This document shows positions 1 through 7,207 of a stretch of 64,000 nt of DNA, one piece after another. The position numbers and the translations under genes are program-made. This stretch comes from Streptomyces sp. AM 4-1-1 (GTDB lineage: Bacteria > Actinomycetota > Actinomycetes > Streptomycetales > Streptomycetaceae). Within the stretch, counting starts at the first letter, position 1; every line of letters begins with the position of its first letter. Below the pieces are notes generated by a model, which worked only from the letters and a program-made list of their open reading frames with translations, was not told where the DNA came from and ran no database searches. The stretch covers positions 930,001 through 994,000 of the forward strand of contig NZ_CP119145.1 of NCBI RefSeq assembly GCF_029167625.1, in the 5' to 3' direction.

Positions 1-646
1 ACAGGCTGGTCGTGCCGTGCCGGACGTAGTCGTGGGTCATCTTCGCCGGCGTGGCCGGGGCCATCGGCAGGACGGGCTGGGTTCGGTCCAGGGCCTGGAT
101 CTGCGACTTCTCGTCCACCGCCAGGACCAGCGCGTTCTCCGGCGGCGACAGGTAAATACCCACCACATCACGCACCTTGGTCACGAACTGCGGATCGGTC
201 GACAGCTTCCACGTCTCCACGATGTGGGGCTTGAGGCCGAAGGCCCGCCAGATCCGCGAGACGGCCGACTGCGACATACCCTGCGCCTGGGCCATCGAAC
301 GCGTCGACCAGTGCGAATCACCCGTCGGCGGCGCCTGATCCAGGGTCCTGGTGACCAGCGCCTCGACCTGCTCGTCCGTGATCCTCCGCGGCGCACCCGA
401 ACGGGGCCGGTCCACCAGGCCCTCCAGCCGATCCGCGGCGAACCGGGCCCGCCACTTGCGTACGGTCTCCCGCGAGACACCGAGATCCTGCGCGACCTCC
501 GCGTTCGGCCGGCCCTCCGCGCACGCCAGCACGATCCTCGACCGCAGCACCAACGCCTGAGACGCCGTCTGCTTGCGCAACCAGCCCCGCAGCACCCGGC
601 GTTCGTGATCGGACAACTCCAGCGACAGCGGCTTTGGACCAGGCAT
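1..646 (-). CDS. IS630-family transposase, 3' part cut off by window edge
   Basis: Reading on the minus strand from the ATG at 644-646 gives an open frame of 215 codons that runs off the left edge. It begins MPGPKPLSLELSDHER and has an N-terminal helix-turn-helix (residues about 20-75, including LGVSRETVRKWRARF), followed by the second DNA-binding helix-turn-helix of the family (about 95-140, QSAVSRIWRAFGLKPH). The start of the DDE catalytic domain then appears, with the first Asp in LVLAVDEKSQ. IS630/Tc1-type enzymes are about 340-350 aa, so roughly the C-terminal third lies outside the window. The gene abuts the end of the next insertion sequence. Whether it is intact cannot be seen here. 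Confidence 0.9.
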   Translation of the reverse strand, partial: MPGPKPLSLELSDHERRVLRGWLRKQTASQALVLRSRIVLACAEGRPNAEVAQDLGVSRETVRKWRARFAADRLEGLVDRPRSGAPRRITDEQVEALVTRTLDQAPPTGDSHWSTRSMAQAQGMSQSAVSRIWRAFGLKPHIVETWKLSTDPQFVTKVRDVVGIYLSPPENALVLAVDEKSQIQALDRTQPVLPMAPATPAKMTHDYVRHGTTSL

Positions 647-688
647 CACCACACCCTATAACCGCAAGCCAACTAACGACTCAGGACA

Positions 689-2393
689 CTAAGGGCTTGC
701 AGGTCATTAACACGGTGTCTTGATCTTGATGCTGGTGTCGCCGGTCAGCGCGAGGACCCTGGCATGGAGGACTGCGAGGGACGCGGGTGGGGTCTTCGCG
801 GGCGGGATGGTGATGCCCTGGGCCTCGAGCAGTCTTCTGTTCTTGAGGAGGGTGCGGTGCATGGCCGTGCGGCTGCTGGTGAACAGTACGGCGAGTGGTT
901 CCGCGGCCAGGGCGACCCGCAGGTGGAGCACGGTCGCCAGGACTTGTTCGGGGAAGGTGAGTCGGGGTGGGCGGCCGCGCTGAATGTCCCCGTCGGTAGC
1001 CAACATTGCCGTGAGGTTGTCCAGTTGCTGGCGGGGCATCCCGGTCAGTGAAGGATCGGAAAGCAGAGCCTGGTCCCACTGCGTGTCAGCGGCCTGTGGG
1101 GATTGTGTCGCCGACATTGCAGGCCGTATCTGGGGGTGCAGGGCATAGTTCCAGTCTCCGTGGAAGGCATGCCGGGTCAGCGGCAGAGCGGCCATCTCTG
1201 CGTCGCTGATCTTCACCCCGATGGGATAGCTGTTGGTGTCGAGCGCGGCCTTCACGCGCAGTCCGGTGCGGGTGGTGGTCGCTGCGATGCTGTTCACGAT
1301 GACTTCGTGGCTGGTCAGCGGGCGGCCACGCCAGTTCATGGTGATGTGCGAGAACAACCGGTGCTCGATCTTGTTCCACTTCGACGTGCCGGGCGGCAGA
1401 TGACACACGGTGATGGTCAGCCCTGTTTCGGCGGCGAGCCGTGCGAGTTCGAGCTTCCAGGCCCGGGTGCGGTAGCCGTTGGATCCGCCCGCGTCGGCGG
1501 TGACCAGCAGCCGGGTTGCCCGCGGGTAGGCGTCCTGGCCCTGGCCGTGCCACCAGCGGCGGATCGACTCCACGGCAAACGCAGCGGTGTCGTGATCGGT
1601 GCCGACGTTGACCCAGCCGGTGTTCTCCTCGATGTCGTAGACCCCATAGGGGACGGCCTTGCCCAGTTGCGGGTCGGCGAAGTCGTGGACGCCCACCAGT
1701 ACCGGATCACCCGCCGGCCGCCACTCACGGCCGCCGTTCTTGAACTCTCCGACGAGCTCCTTCTTCTTGGTATCCACGCTGATCACCGGCTGGTCGGCGT
1801 CCCGGTATTCGCGGGCCTGCTCGTTGAGATAGCGGAACTGGGCGTCGCGATCGCTGTGCTGGCCGCCCTCCAGGGTCTTGGCGTTGGCCTGCAAGCTGAA
1901 GCCTTCCTCCCGCAGCAGGTCGGCGACGGTGTCGGCACTGACCTTGTGACCGGCCCGGGACAGCTCCCGGGCAAGGGCGCGTGTCGACTTCACCGTCCAC
2001 CGCAGCGGCGACATCGGATCCCCGCGCTCGTCCGGCTCGACCAGCGCCAGCAAGGCCGGACGCAGCCCCGGGTCAAGATCCGCGACCCGTTTGCGACCTC
2101 CGCCCGGCCTTCGTGCCCGACCCAGCGGTGCCTCGCCCGCCTCCAACTCGAACACGCCCCTGCGGACCGTTGTCTCACTGACCGCCGCGGCCTGCGCGAC
2201 GGCCCGGACACCGCCATGCCCCAGGACCCTGGCCTCTGCGGCCATCAGCAGCCGGCGCTGCCGTTCATCCAGGTGCGGGAACAACACCTCGAACTTCACA
2301 GCGAGTTGATCACGAGTCTCGTCCGGGATGCGCATACCACACCAACGATCCCCGGAACGAGAAGCAACACCTTGATTGCCTGCAAGCCCTTAG
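689..2393. mobile_element. ISAzo13-type insertion sequence, complete
   Basis: A 1.7-kb element is bounded by a perfect 15-bp inverted repeat, CTAAGGGCTTGCAGG at 689-703 and its complement at 2379-2393. It encloses one transposase gene on the minus strand that fills nearly the whole element. The outermost bases can be read as TA-AGGG at the left and CCCT-TA at the right, so a TA target duplication is possible, but TA is itself palindromic and this is not proof. The transposase frame is uninterrupted, so the copy may still be active. It lies between the IS630-type gene and a degraded toxin remnant. Confidence 0.8.
707..2335 (-). CDS. ISAzo13-family (Rhodopirellula-type DDE) transposase
   Basis: This 542-aa protein has an N-terminal helix-turn-helix (about residues 40-70, VAQAAAVSETTVRRGV) and a DDE catalytic core. 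The core is recognisable from VISVDTKKKELVGEF (first Asp), TADAGGSNGYR (second Asp) and NKIEHRLFSHI (the Glu). The length and these three blocks match the ISAzo13 / Rhodopirellula transposase family. It mobilises the surrounding element by cutting at the 15-bp terminal repeats. The gene starts about 50 bp inside the right terminal repeat and stops about 3 bp inside the left one. The C-terminal 100 residues look like an extra helical segment. No frameshift or missing catalytic residue is visible. Confidence 0.92.
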   Translation of the reverse strand: MRIPDETRDQLAVKFEVLFPHLDERQRRLLMAAEARVLGHGGVRAVAQAAAVSETTVRRGVFELEAGEAPLGRARRPGGGRKRVADLDPGLRPALLALVEPDERGDPMSPLRWTVKSTRALARELSRAGHKVSADTVADLLREEGFSLQANAKTLEGGQHSDRDAQFRYLNEQAREYRDADQPVISVDTKKKELVGEFKNGGREWRPAGDPVLVGVHDFADPQLGKAVPYGVYDIEENTGWVNVGTDHDTAAFAVESIRRWWHGQGQDAYPRATRLLVTADAGGSNGYRTRAWKLELARLAAETGLTITVCHLPPGTSKWNKIEHRLFSHITMNWRGRPLTSHEVIVNSIAATTTRTGLRVKAALDTNSYPIGVKISDAEMAALPLTRHAFHGDWNYALHPQIRPAMSATQSPQAADTQWDQALLSDPSLTGMPRQQLDNLTAMLATDGDIQRGRPPRLTFPEQVLATVLHLRVALAAEPLAVLFTSSRTAMHRTLLKNRRLLEAQGITIPPAKTPPASLAVLHARVLALTGDTSIKIKTPC

Positions 2394-2414
2394 CGGGACT
2401 CATTCTTCTTGATT

Positions 2415-2655
2415 TTATGACCGTCTACCGCCCGTGGGTCCATAATTGGCGCTCAGGATTACGGCGTACTCGTCCGGGATGCATGGAGCCGAGAAGGTCA
2501 GTGGAAGAGGCGACCCCAACGCGCCTGACACCATCAGTTCCCACCCAGCCTGCTCCTGATGTCGGCCCTCCCCCGAACAAATGCCGGGCGCCATCTTTCT
2601 CGTACATGACGTTCGGACCCTTTCCGGCGCGGAACCACCCTATTGCCCTCAAGGT
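2415..2655 (-). pseudogene. remnant of Rhs toxin tip (type CT1) fused to its immunity-gene tail
   Basis: Positions 2540-2655 are diverged but alignable with the toxin tip of the complete Rhs gene at about 16,780-16,940. On the minus strand FRAGKGPNVMYEKDGARHLF parallels SRTEKGPNLMYEKDGARYFL in the intact protein. Positions 2415-2530 align with the 3' end of the intact immunity gene (about 16,150-16,260). The central part, most of the immunity gene, is deleted and the frames are broken. This is therefore a decayed second copy of the same toxin/immunity module, joined at 2655 directly to debris of an integrative element. It encodes nothing functional. Confidence 0.8.
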
Positions 2656-2710
2656 TCGGTGCAGGTGCCGACCAGGCCCGTGATCTCAGGACGGTCTCGT
2701 CTTCACCGCC
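2655..2710 (-). pseudogene. fragment of integrative-element Nudix gene
   Basis: The stretch 2655-2687 matches 6954-6986, inside the intact Nudix gene of the neighbouring integrative element, with only four differences in 33 bases. Similarity continues more weakly to about 2710. On the minus strand this corresponds to the EITGLVGTYT part of the protein. It shows that a first integrative element with the same gene order once lay here and lost everything between its Nudix gene and xis. Confidence 0.7.
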
Positions 2711-2730
2711 CCGAATGGCCAGCCGCTCCG

Positions 2731-2969
2731 CACCCGCCTCGAACAGGACGCCGCCTGATGACCACACCCCGCGACACCCCAGCATCCCGTCGCGTCCGCG
2801 CCAACGGCGACGGAACCGTCTACCAGCGCAAGGACAGCCGCTGGGAGGCCGCCGGATACGTCCTCGCCCCCGGCAACATCCGCCGCGGCGTCCGTGTCTA
2901 CGGCACCAGCCGCAAGGAAGCCCTGGCCAAGCTCACCGAGAAGATCGCCAACAGCAACCGCGGCCCCCC
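2731..2969 (+). pseudogene. xis tail plus 5' part of integrase gene, first element
   Basis: The last codons of an excisionase gene (from 2731, ending TGATG at 2756-2760) and the first 71 codons of an integrase (ATG at 2758) are nearly identical to 14,607-14,844 in the intact element. The reading breaks at 2969, within the codons for SNRG, where an IS110 element has inserted. The reading resumes at 4508. This is the N-terminal, arm-type DNA-binding part of a tyrosine recombinase. A TGA stop further on (4684-4686) shows that the gene is dead independently of the insertion. Confidence 0.9.
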
Positions 2970-2974
2970 GTTAT

Positions 2975-3170
2975 GTTTTTCGCGGTCCTGCAACGGGACC
3001 GCTGGCCTCCGGGCCCGGCATGACTATGTCCCCCTGTCGAACAGATGGCCTGGGGGGTGGTGTCACCGGGCCCGGGAGGTGCCGTCGGAGACGCTGATGA
3101 GAGGTCCGGCCACCGTCCGGTCCGGCGCAGTGCCGGACAGCCCTTGGGCGGCAGGTCTGCATAACGTGGA
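2975..3170 (+). ncRNA. candidate IS110 bridge RNA
   Basis: IS110 recombinases use a bridge RNA made from the non-coding end upstream of the transposase, with a 5' stem-loop and two guide-bearing loops. The 257 bp between the element's left end and the ATG have that layout. There is a perfect 7-bp hairpin GCGGTCC/GGACCGC (2982-2988 with 2996-3002). Next comes a long helix from CCTCCGGGCCCGG (from about 3007) with ACCGGGCCCGGGAGG (about 3065-3079), closing an internal loop rich in C and G runs like the C-rich target. A second perfect hairpin GTCCGGC/GCCGGAC follows (3120-3126 with 3132-3138). The exact ends and the guides are inferred. Confidence 0.5.
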
Positions 3171-3228
3171 TGCGCGCGTACGACACCACTGCCGAGGCCG
3201 GCACGTTCAACTCGCCTGGAGGGGCGCG

Positions 3229-4443
3229 ATGTTCGACACAGAAGACGTGGGCGTGTTCCTCGGCCTGGACGTCGGCAAGAGTGCCCATCACGGGCACGGA
3301 CTGACTCCGGCCGGGAAGAAGGTCTTCGACAAGCAGCTGCCCAACAGCGAGCCGAAGCTGCGGGCCGTCTTCGACAAGCTGGCCGCGAAGTTCGGCACGG
3401 TGCTGGTGATCGTGGACCAGCCCGCCTCCATCGGCGCCCTGCCACTTACCGTCGCCCGGGACGCGGGCTGCAAGGTCGCCTACCTGCCCGGCCTGTCCAT
3501 GCGCAGGATCGCTGACCTCTACCCGGGCGAGGCGAAGACCGACGCGAAGGACGCCGCCGTGATCGCGGACGCCGCCCGCACCCTGCCCCACACCCTGCGC
3601 TCGCTGGAACTGACCGACGAGATCACCGCCGAGCTGACCGTCCTGGCCGGCTTCGACCAGGACCTCGCCGCCGAGGCCACCCGCACCAGCAACCGGATAC
3701 GCGGCCTGCTCACCCAGTTCCACCCCAGCCTGGAGCGCGTCCTCGGCCCGCGTCTGGACCACCAGGCCGTCACCTGGCTGCTCGAACGCCACGGCTCCCC
3801 GGCCGCACTGCGAAAGGCCGGCCGCCGCAGACTCGTCGAACTCATCCGGCCCAAGGCCCCCCGCATGGCCGCCCGGCTGATCGACGACGTCTTCGACGCC
3901 CTGGACGAACAGACCGTGATCGTGCCCGGGACCGGCACCCTCGACACCGTCGTTCCCTCCCTGGCCCGCTCCCTCGGCGCCGTCCACGAACAGCGCCGGG
4001 CCCTGGAAACCCAGATCAGCACCCTGCTGGAGGCCCACCCTCTTTCCCCGGTCCTGACCTCGATGCCCGGCGTCGGCGTCAGGACCGCCGCCGTGCTCCT
4101 GACCACCATCGGCGACGGCACCAGCTTCCCCACCGCCGCCCACCTCGCCTCCTACGCGGGCCTGGCCCCGACCACGAAGTCGTCGGGAACCTCGATCCAC
4201 GGCGAACACGCACCCCGGGGCGGAAACCGGCAGCTCAAACGCGCCATGTTCCTGTCCGCCTTCGCCTGCATGAACGCCGACCCCGCCTCCCGGACCTACT
4301 ACGACAAGCAACGCGCCCGCGGCAAAACCCACACCCAAGCCCTCCTCCGCCTCGCCCGCCAACGCATCAGCGTCCTGTTCGCCATGCTCCGCGACGGAAC
4401 CTTCTACGAGTCCCGAACCCCCACCGTCACCCTCGCCGCATAA
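3229..4443 (+). CDS. IS110-family transposase (DEDD recombinase)
   Basis: The frame is open further upstream, but the element-borne gene starts at the ATG at 3229 (MFDTEDVGVFLGLDVGKS), preceded by GGAGGGGCG, and encodes 404 aa. The N-terminal RuvC-like DEDD domain shows FLGLDVGK, VIVDQP and KTDAKDA. The C-terminal Transposase_20 domain is recognisable from SMPGVGVRTAAVLLT and ASYAGLAPTTKSSG, which should contain the catalytic serine. The length is normal for the family and no break is visible, so the enzyme is probably intact. Upstream codons in the same frame come from the structured leader and integrase debris and are not part of the protein. Confidence 0.93.
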   Translation: MFDTEDVGVFLGLDVGKSAHHGHGLTPAGKKVFDKQLPNSEPKLRAVFDKLAAKFGTVLVIVDQPASIGALPLTVARDAGCKVAYLPGLSMRRIADLYPGEAKTDAKDAAVIADAARTLPHTLRSLELTDEITAELTVLAGFDQDLAAEATRTSNRIRGLLTQFHPSLERVLGPRLDHQAVTWLLERHGSPAALRKAGRRRLVELIRPKAPRMAARLIDDVFDALDEQTVIVPGTGTLDTVVPSLARSLGAVHEQRRALETQISTLLEAHPLSPVLTSMPGVGVRTAAVLLTTIGDGTSFPTAAHLASYAGLAPTTKSSGTSIHGEHAPRGGNRQLKRAMFLSAFACMNADPASRTYYDKQRARGKTHTQALLRLARQRISVLFAMLRDGTFYESRTPTVTLAA

Positions 4444-4507
4444 ACAGGACCAACACCCCTAAAACCGACAGTGCGGGATTGACGAACGACATAGAGGCAC
4501 CCCCCCA

Positions 4508-5601
4508 TCCCGTCCGCTCAGGGCAGCCTGTCCGCGTACCTGACGTACTGGCTGGAGGCCGTTGCCGTTCACCACCTCCGCGAGAACACCCACACCCGCT
4601 ACTCCGCCTGCGTGAACAACTACCTCATCCCCGGCCTGGGCAAGAAGAAGCTCACCAAGCTCACCGCCAAGGATGTCCGCACCTGACTCAACCAACTCTG
4701 CACCACCTGCCAGTGCTGTGCCCGCAACATCGACGCCGGCCGCGATCAACCCCGTTGCTGCGCCACCGGAACATGCTGCTCCAAGCGGCTCTCCCCGCTG
4801 ACGCTGACCTACATCCACTCCGTACTCAAGTCCGCCCTGGAACACGCCGTGCGCGAGGAGGAGATCCCGCGTAACGTCGCCCGCAACGTCCGCACCGGCA
4901 CGCCTCGGCCCCGACGCTTCGAACCACTCACCGCTGAAGAAGCCCGCCAGTTCCTCGCCGCCGCGAACGAACACCGGCTGCACGCCCTGTTCGAACTCGC
5001 TCTCCACACCGGGCTCCGCAAGGGCGCACTCCTCGGTCTCCGCTGGGAAGACCTCAACCTCGACCGGGGCACCGCTGCCGTCCGCCGAACCTTGCAGCGC
5101 ACCAACACAGACGGCCTCACCGCTTTGCCAACCAAGACTCGGGCCTCCGAGCGCCGCATCGCCCTCCCGGACCGCTGCATCCAGTCGCTGAAGCACCGCC
5201 ACGAAGAGCAGCAGCGCGACCGTGACACGGCGGGCGCCGAGTGGCAGCACAACGGGTACGTGTTCACCACGCCGCAGGGAAGAGCGATCGACCCGACCAA
5301 CCTCACCCGGACCTTCACCACACTCCTCCGTAAGGCCGGCCTCCGCCGCATCCGCTTCCACGACCTCAGACACTCCACCGCCACCCTGCTCCTGGAACAG
5401 GGCGTCGAACTCGTCGTGATCAAGGAACTCCTCGGCCACGCCCACATCGGCGTCACCGCCACCGTCTACGCCCATGTGCGACTCCGCCTCCAGCGCCAGG
5501 CCATAGACACCCTCGGCACCGCCCTTGACATCCCTGGCAACGACGAGTCGACCCGCGACAACGGCGATGACCCGCCGCTGTGCGGAGCCACCGTCCACTG
5601 A
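4508..5601 (+). pseudogene. 3' part of integrase gene, first element
   Basis: This continues the integrase interrupted at 2969. It encodes the core-binding and catalytic domains of a tyrosine recombinase, including ALHTGLRKG (Arg), FHDLRHS (His-x-x-Arg), LLGHAHIG (His) and the VYAHV tyrosine. All catalytic residues survive, but a TGA at 4684-4686 replaces the Trp codon of the intact relative (TGG). A short protein could start at 4849 (250 aa, catalytic domain only); it would lack the arm- and core-binding parts and is unlikely to be functional. The C-terminus, ending DDPPLCGATVH, shows what the undamaged end of this integrase family looks like. Confidence 0.9.
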
Positions 5602-5603
5602 CG

Positions 5604-5624
5604 TTGCCGTCAACTACTGCGTCA
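5604..5624 (+). repeat. TTGCCGTC/TGCCGTCA repeat, copy at end of first element
   Basis: TTGCCGTCAACTACTGCGTCA lies immediately after the integrase-remnant stop codon. It is nearly the same sequence as at 15943-15964 and 6708-6728, differing by a base in the second half-site. It marks an end of an integrative element and could be an integrase/excisionase arm site or part of an attachment site. Confidence 0.6.
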
Positions 5625-5634
5625 CTCACCGCAG

Positions 5635-5665
5635 AAGCCCCGCCAGGACACACCTGGCGGGGCTT
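5635..5665. terminator. hairpin terminator between int remnant and immunity gene
   Basis: A perfect 13-bp stem, AAGCCCCGCCAGG (5635-5647) with CCTGGCGGGGCTT (5653-5665), is followed by CAATTTTG. It sits between two convergent genes and can serve both. The same position after the intact integrase has a weaker related hairpin. Confidence 0.75.
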
Positions 5666-5716
5666 CAATTTTGCTACTGCTATCCAACACGTGGATTGCA
5701 GGATCGGGCCGTGAAG

Positions 5717-6223
5717 CTACACCTCACCCTCCAGCCAACGATCGAATGGTGCGGCCTCCGACAGGTCGGACTTAATCGCCTTCAACCCCCGCGCGAAGTC
5801 TTCGGCCAATTTCGAGAACATCGCGACTAGCTCACTTTGCGCAATGCTCTCGAACTCTGGGTTTGGAACCCAATTGGTCCGCGACTCGCAGCGAATCATC
5901 ACCAGGCCCTCACTTGGACGGAAGGCCAAAGTCCTCTCGATACCCTGAGAGTAGAGATCCACCTCGACTTCGCGACGTTCACGCACACCCGCTATCAGCG
6001 ACGGGAACTGCTCCATGAAGGCAGACAGGTCATATCCGATATCGAGCGGCCACTCATCGTTCCCGAAACCGCCAATGTGGAATCTGCTGCCTCCAGCATC
6101 GGAGAGGGCGCTACACGCCTCCATGACGAGGGTTTCGTAATCGTCACCCGGCTCCAGACTCGCTAGAGCAGGAGCCGCAGCACCAGACTGCACGGCCGGA
6201 TTGAACGACACAGAGAAGCTCAT
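5717..6223 (-). CDS. probable immunity protein for orphan toxin tip CT2
   Basis: This 168-aa acidic, presumably cytosolic protein (MSFSVSFNPAVQ) has no signal peptide or membrane segment. AGGAGG and GGAGAG precede the ATG at 6221-6223, so it looks well translated. It begins 12 bp after the stop codon of an orphan Rhs toxin tip, the usual arrangement of a toxin with its cognate immunity gene, and is assigned by that position. I do not recognise the family. It is visibly less GC-rich than the neighbouring integrative element and core genes, as expected for horizontally shuffled toxin/immunity cassettes. The frame is intact, so it could still protect the cell even though the toxin tip has no parent gene attached. 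Confidence 0.65.
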   Translation of the reverse strand: MSFSVSFNPAVQSGAAAPALASLEPGDDYETLVMEACSALSDAGGSRFHIGGFGNDEWPLDIGYDLSAFMEQFPSLIAGVRERREVEVDLYSQGIERTLAFRPSEGLVMIRCESRTNWVPNPEFESIAQSELVAMFSKLAEDFARGLKAIKSDLSEAAPFDRWLEGEV

Positions 6224-6235
6224 CTCTCCAGCCTC

Positions 6236-6604
6236 CTAGTTCGGGCCAATAATCGGGAATCCTGTCTTGTACAGTCCATTTGGACTCGGGACAATGGTAG
6301 CTGCCCGCGCTTGGACGATACTCCCATCCGGCATGATTACCTGCCCCAACCCATCCGGAATGCGCACCGACCTGGGACCGGCCCCTTCGACATGGAGTCC
6401 CTTCAAGAACTCTGCAGCGCCGTCATTATCCAGCCATTGACCCTGCTGATTCCCGGTACTACGAGCGCGATCGGTCAGAGCCTTCGTGTTCTTCGCTCCG
6501 GCACCATGAGTCTTGAATGTGTGCCCCCACGTCTTCACGCTATTGGCGGCCCAATTTGTGCAGTTGCTGTTGTGAACGAGTACCGGAGTCTGCCCCGCCA
6601 GCAC
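6236..6604 (-). CDS. orphan Rhs/HINT toxin tip (CT2)
   Basis: The frame starts with LAGQTPVLVHNSNC, the exact end of the HINT self-cleavage domain in the complete Rhs protein (17,042-17,100). It continues with a different tip of about 105 aa containing KTWGHTFKTHGAG and ending GLYKTGFPIIGPN. Homology with the HINT region reaches five codons further upstream (HTYYV, to about 6618), where a TAG blocks the frame. The first possible start is the GTG for the Val of YYVLAGQ, with no ribosome site. This is a displaced 'orphan CT' that would be expressed only after recombining into a full rhs gene through the shared HINT end. The His-rich GHTFKTH block suggests a nuclease, but the family is not certain. 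Confidence 0.7.
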   Translation of the reverse strand: MLAGQTPVLVHNSNCTNWAANSVKTWGHTFKTHGAGAKNTKALTDRARSTGNQQGQWLDNDGAAEFLKGLHVEGAGPRSVRIPDGLGQVIMPDGSIVQARAATIVPSPNGLYKTGFPIIGPN

Positions 6605-6632
6605 ATAGTACGTGTGCTACGCGAAGCCTTCG

Positions 6633-6652
6633 ACCTGCTTTTTCGCAGGTCA
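6633..6652. other. hairpin at junction of CT2 cassette and integrative element
   Basis: GACCTGC (6633-6639) and GCAGGTC (6646-6652) form a perfect 7-bp stem around a T-rich loop. It sits just outside the point where HINT homology ends (about 6618) and before the first element gene, so it may be a terminator or part of the attachment region. No tRNA gene was found around it. Confidence 0.4.
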
Positions 6653-6707
6653 AGTGCGGTTTGCTGGTCCGGTGAAGTGCGTGGGCGTCCGTGGTTGTGC
6701 GGGGTTG

Positions 6708-6728
6708 TTGCCGTCGCTACTGCCGTCA
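6708..6728 (+). repeat. TTGCCGTC/TGCCGTCA repeat, Nudix-side end of second element
   Basis: TTGCCGTCGCTACTGCCGTCA differs from the copy behind the intact integrase (15943-15964) by one substitution and one missing base. It lies just beyond the Nudix stop codon, at the opposite end of the element from int, in the same orientation. A direct repeat at both element ends fits an arm-type integrase site or an attachment site. Confidence 0.55.
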
Positions 6729-6734
6729 GACGGT

Positions 6735-7205
6735 TCAGCCCAGGTACGGCTTCTCGCGCTGTTCCAGGAAGTGCTGGAGCCTGAGTCGTTGGGTGTGGTG
6801 CATCGGCAACTGCTTGATCTCGTCCGGCGGCACGAACCGGACCTCGGTGGACTCGTCGGAGATCTCCAGCCGGCCGCCGGTGATGCGGGCGGTGAAGCAG
6901 ACGTTGAACTGTCGCCGAACCTCGCCGTCGGTGTAGGCGATGATGTGTTTCGGGTCGGTGTAGGTGCCGACCAGGCCGGTGATCTCTACGTCGAGGCCGG
7001 TCTCCTCTTTGACCTCGCGGACGGCTGTGCCTGGCAGGGAGTCGGTGAGGTCCATGCCGCCTCCGGGCAGGGCCCATAGGTCGTTGTCGCGGCGGCGCTG
7101 GAGAAGGATGCGCCCGTGGTCGTCGGTGACGACGGCGGACGCGGCGACGACCATGCTGGTCGGCTTGGGGGCGTTCGGGTCGTCGTAGTACTCGGTGCGG
7201 GCCAC
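6735..7205 (-). CDS. Nudix hydrolase, Pif-like element protein
   Basis: The GTG at 7203-7205, two bases after the upstream regulator's stop, gives MARTEYYDDPNAPKPTS and 156 aa. A longer frame to 7310 would overlap that regulator. The Nudix box (about residues 54-77) reads GGMDLTD-x7-REVKEETGL; the first conserved Glu is Asp, while the metal-binding REVKEE part is complete. In pSAM2, Pif is a Nudix protein that blocks redundant transfer between cells already carrying the element. Its place at the end of an AICE and its tight coupling to the XRE gene suggest the same role. Substrate specificity cannot be read from the sequence. Confidence 0.8.
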   Translation of the reverse strand: MARTEYYDDPNAPKPTSMVVAASAVVTDDHGRILLQRRRDNDLWALPGGGMDLTDSLPGTAVREVKEETGLDVEITGLVGTYTDPKHIIAYTDGEVRRQFNVCFTARITGGRLEISDESTEVRFVPPDEIKQLPMHHTQRLRLQHFLEQREKPYLG

Positions 7206-7207
7206 GG

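Larger units (their letters stand above)
2970..4507 (+). mobile_element. IS110-family element inserted in the integrase remnant
   Basis: The boundaries come from comparing the broken integrase gene with its intact relative: homology stops at about 2969 (GCGGCCCCCC|GT) and resumes at about 4508 (CCCCCC|AT-CCCGTCC). The uninterrupted relative reads GGCCTCCCCGTCCCGTCC, so the target was a C-rich run around a GT dinucleotide. As expected for IS110 elements there are no clear terminal inverted repeats and no obvious target duplication. The element holds about 260 bp of structured non-coding DNA followed by one transposase gene, then about 60 bp of 3' end. Confidence 0.85.

Noticed and set aside
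2581..4443. Single 620-codon frame joining integrase debris to the IS110 transposase
   Set aside because: The upstream half is toxin, Nudix and integrase remnants plus the structured leader. The transposase has its own ATG at 3229.
6600..6735. tRNA gene as AICE attachment site
   Set aside because: No T-arm GGTTCRANNCC motif or cloverleaf could be traced at either element end.
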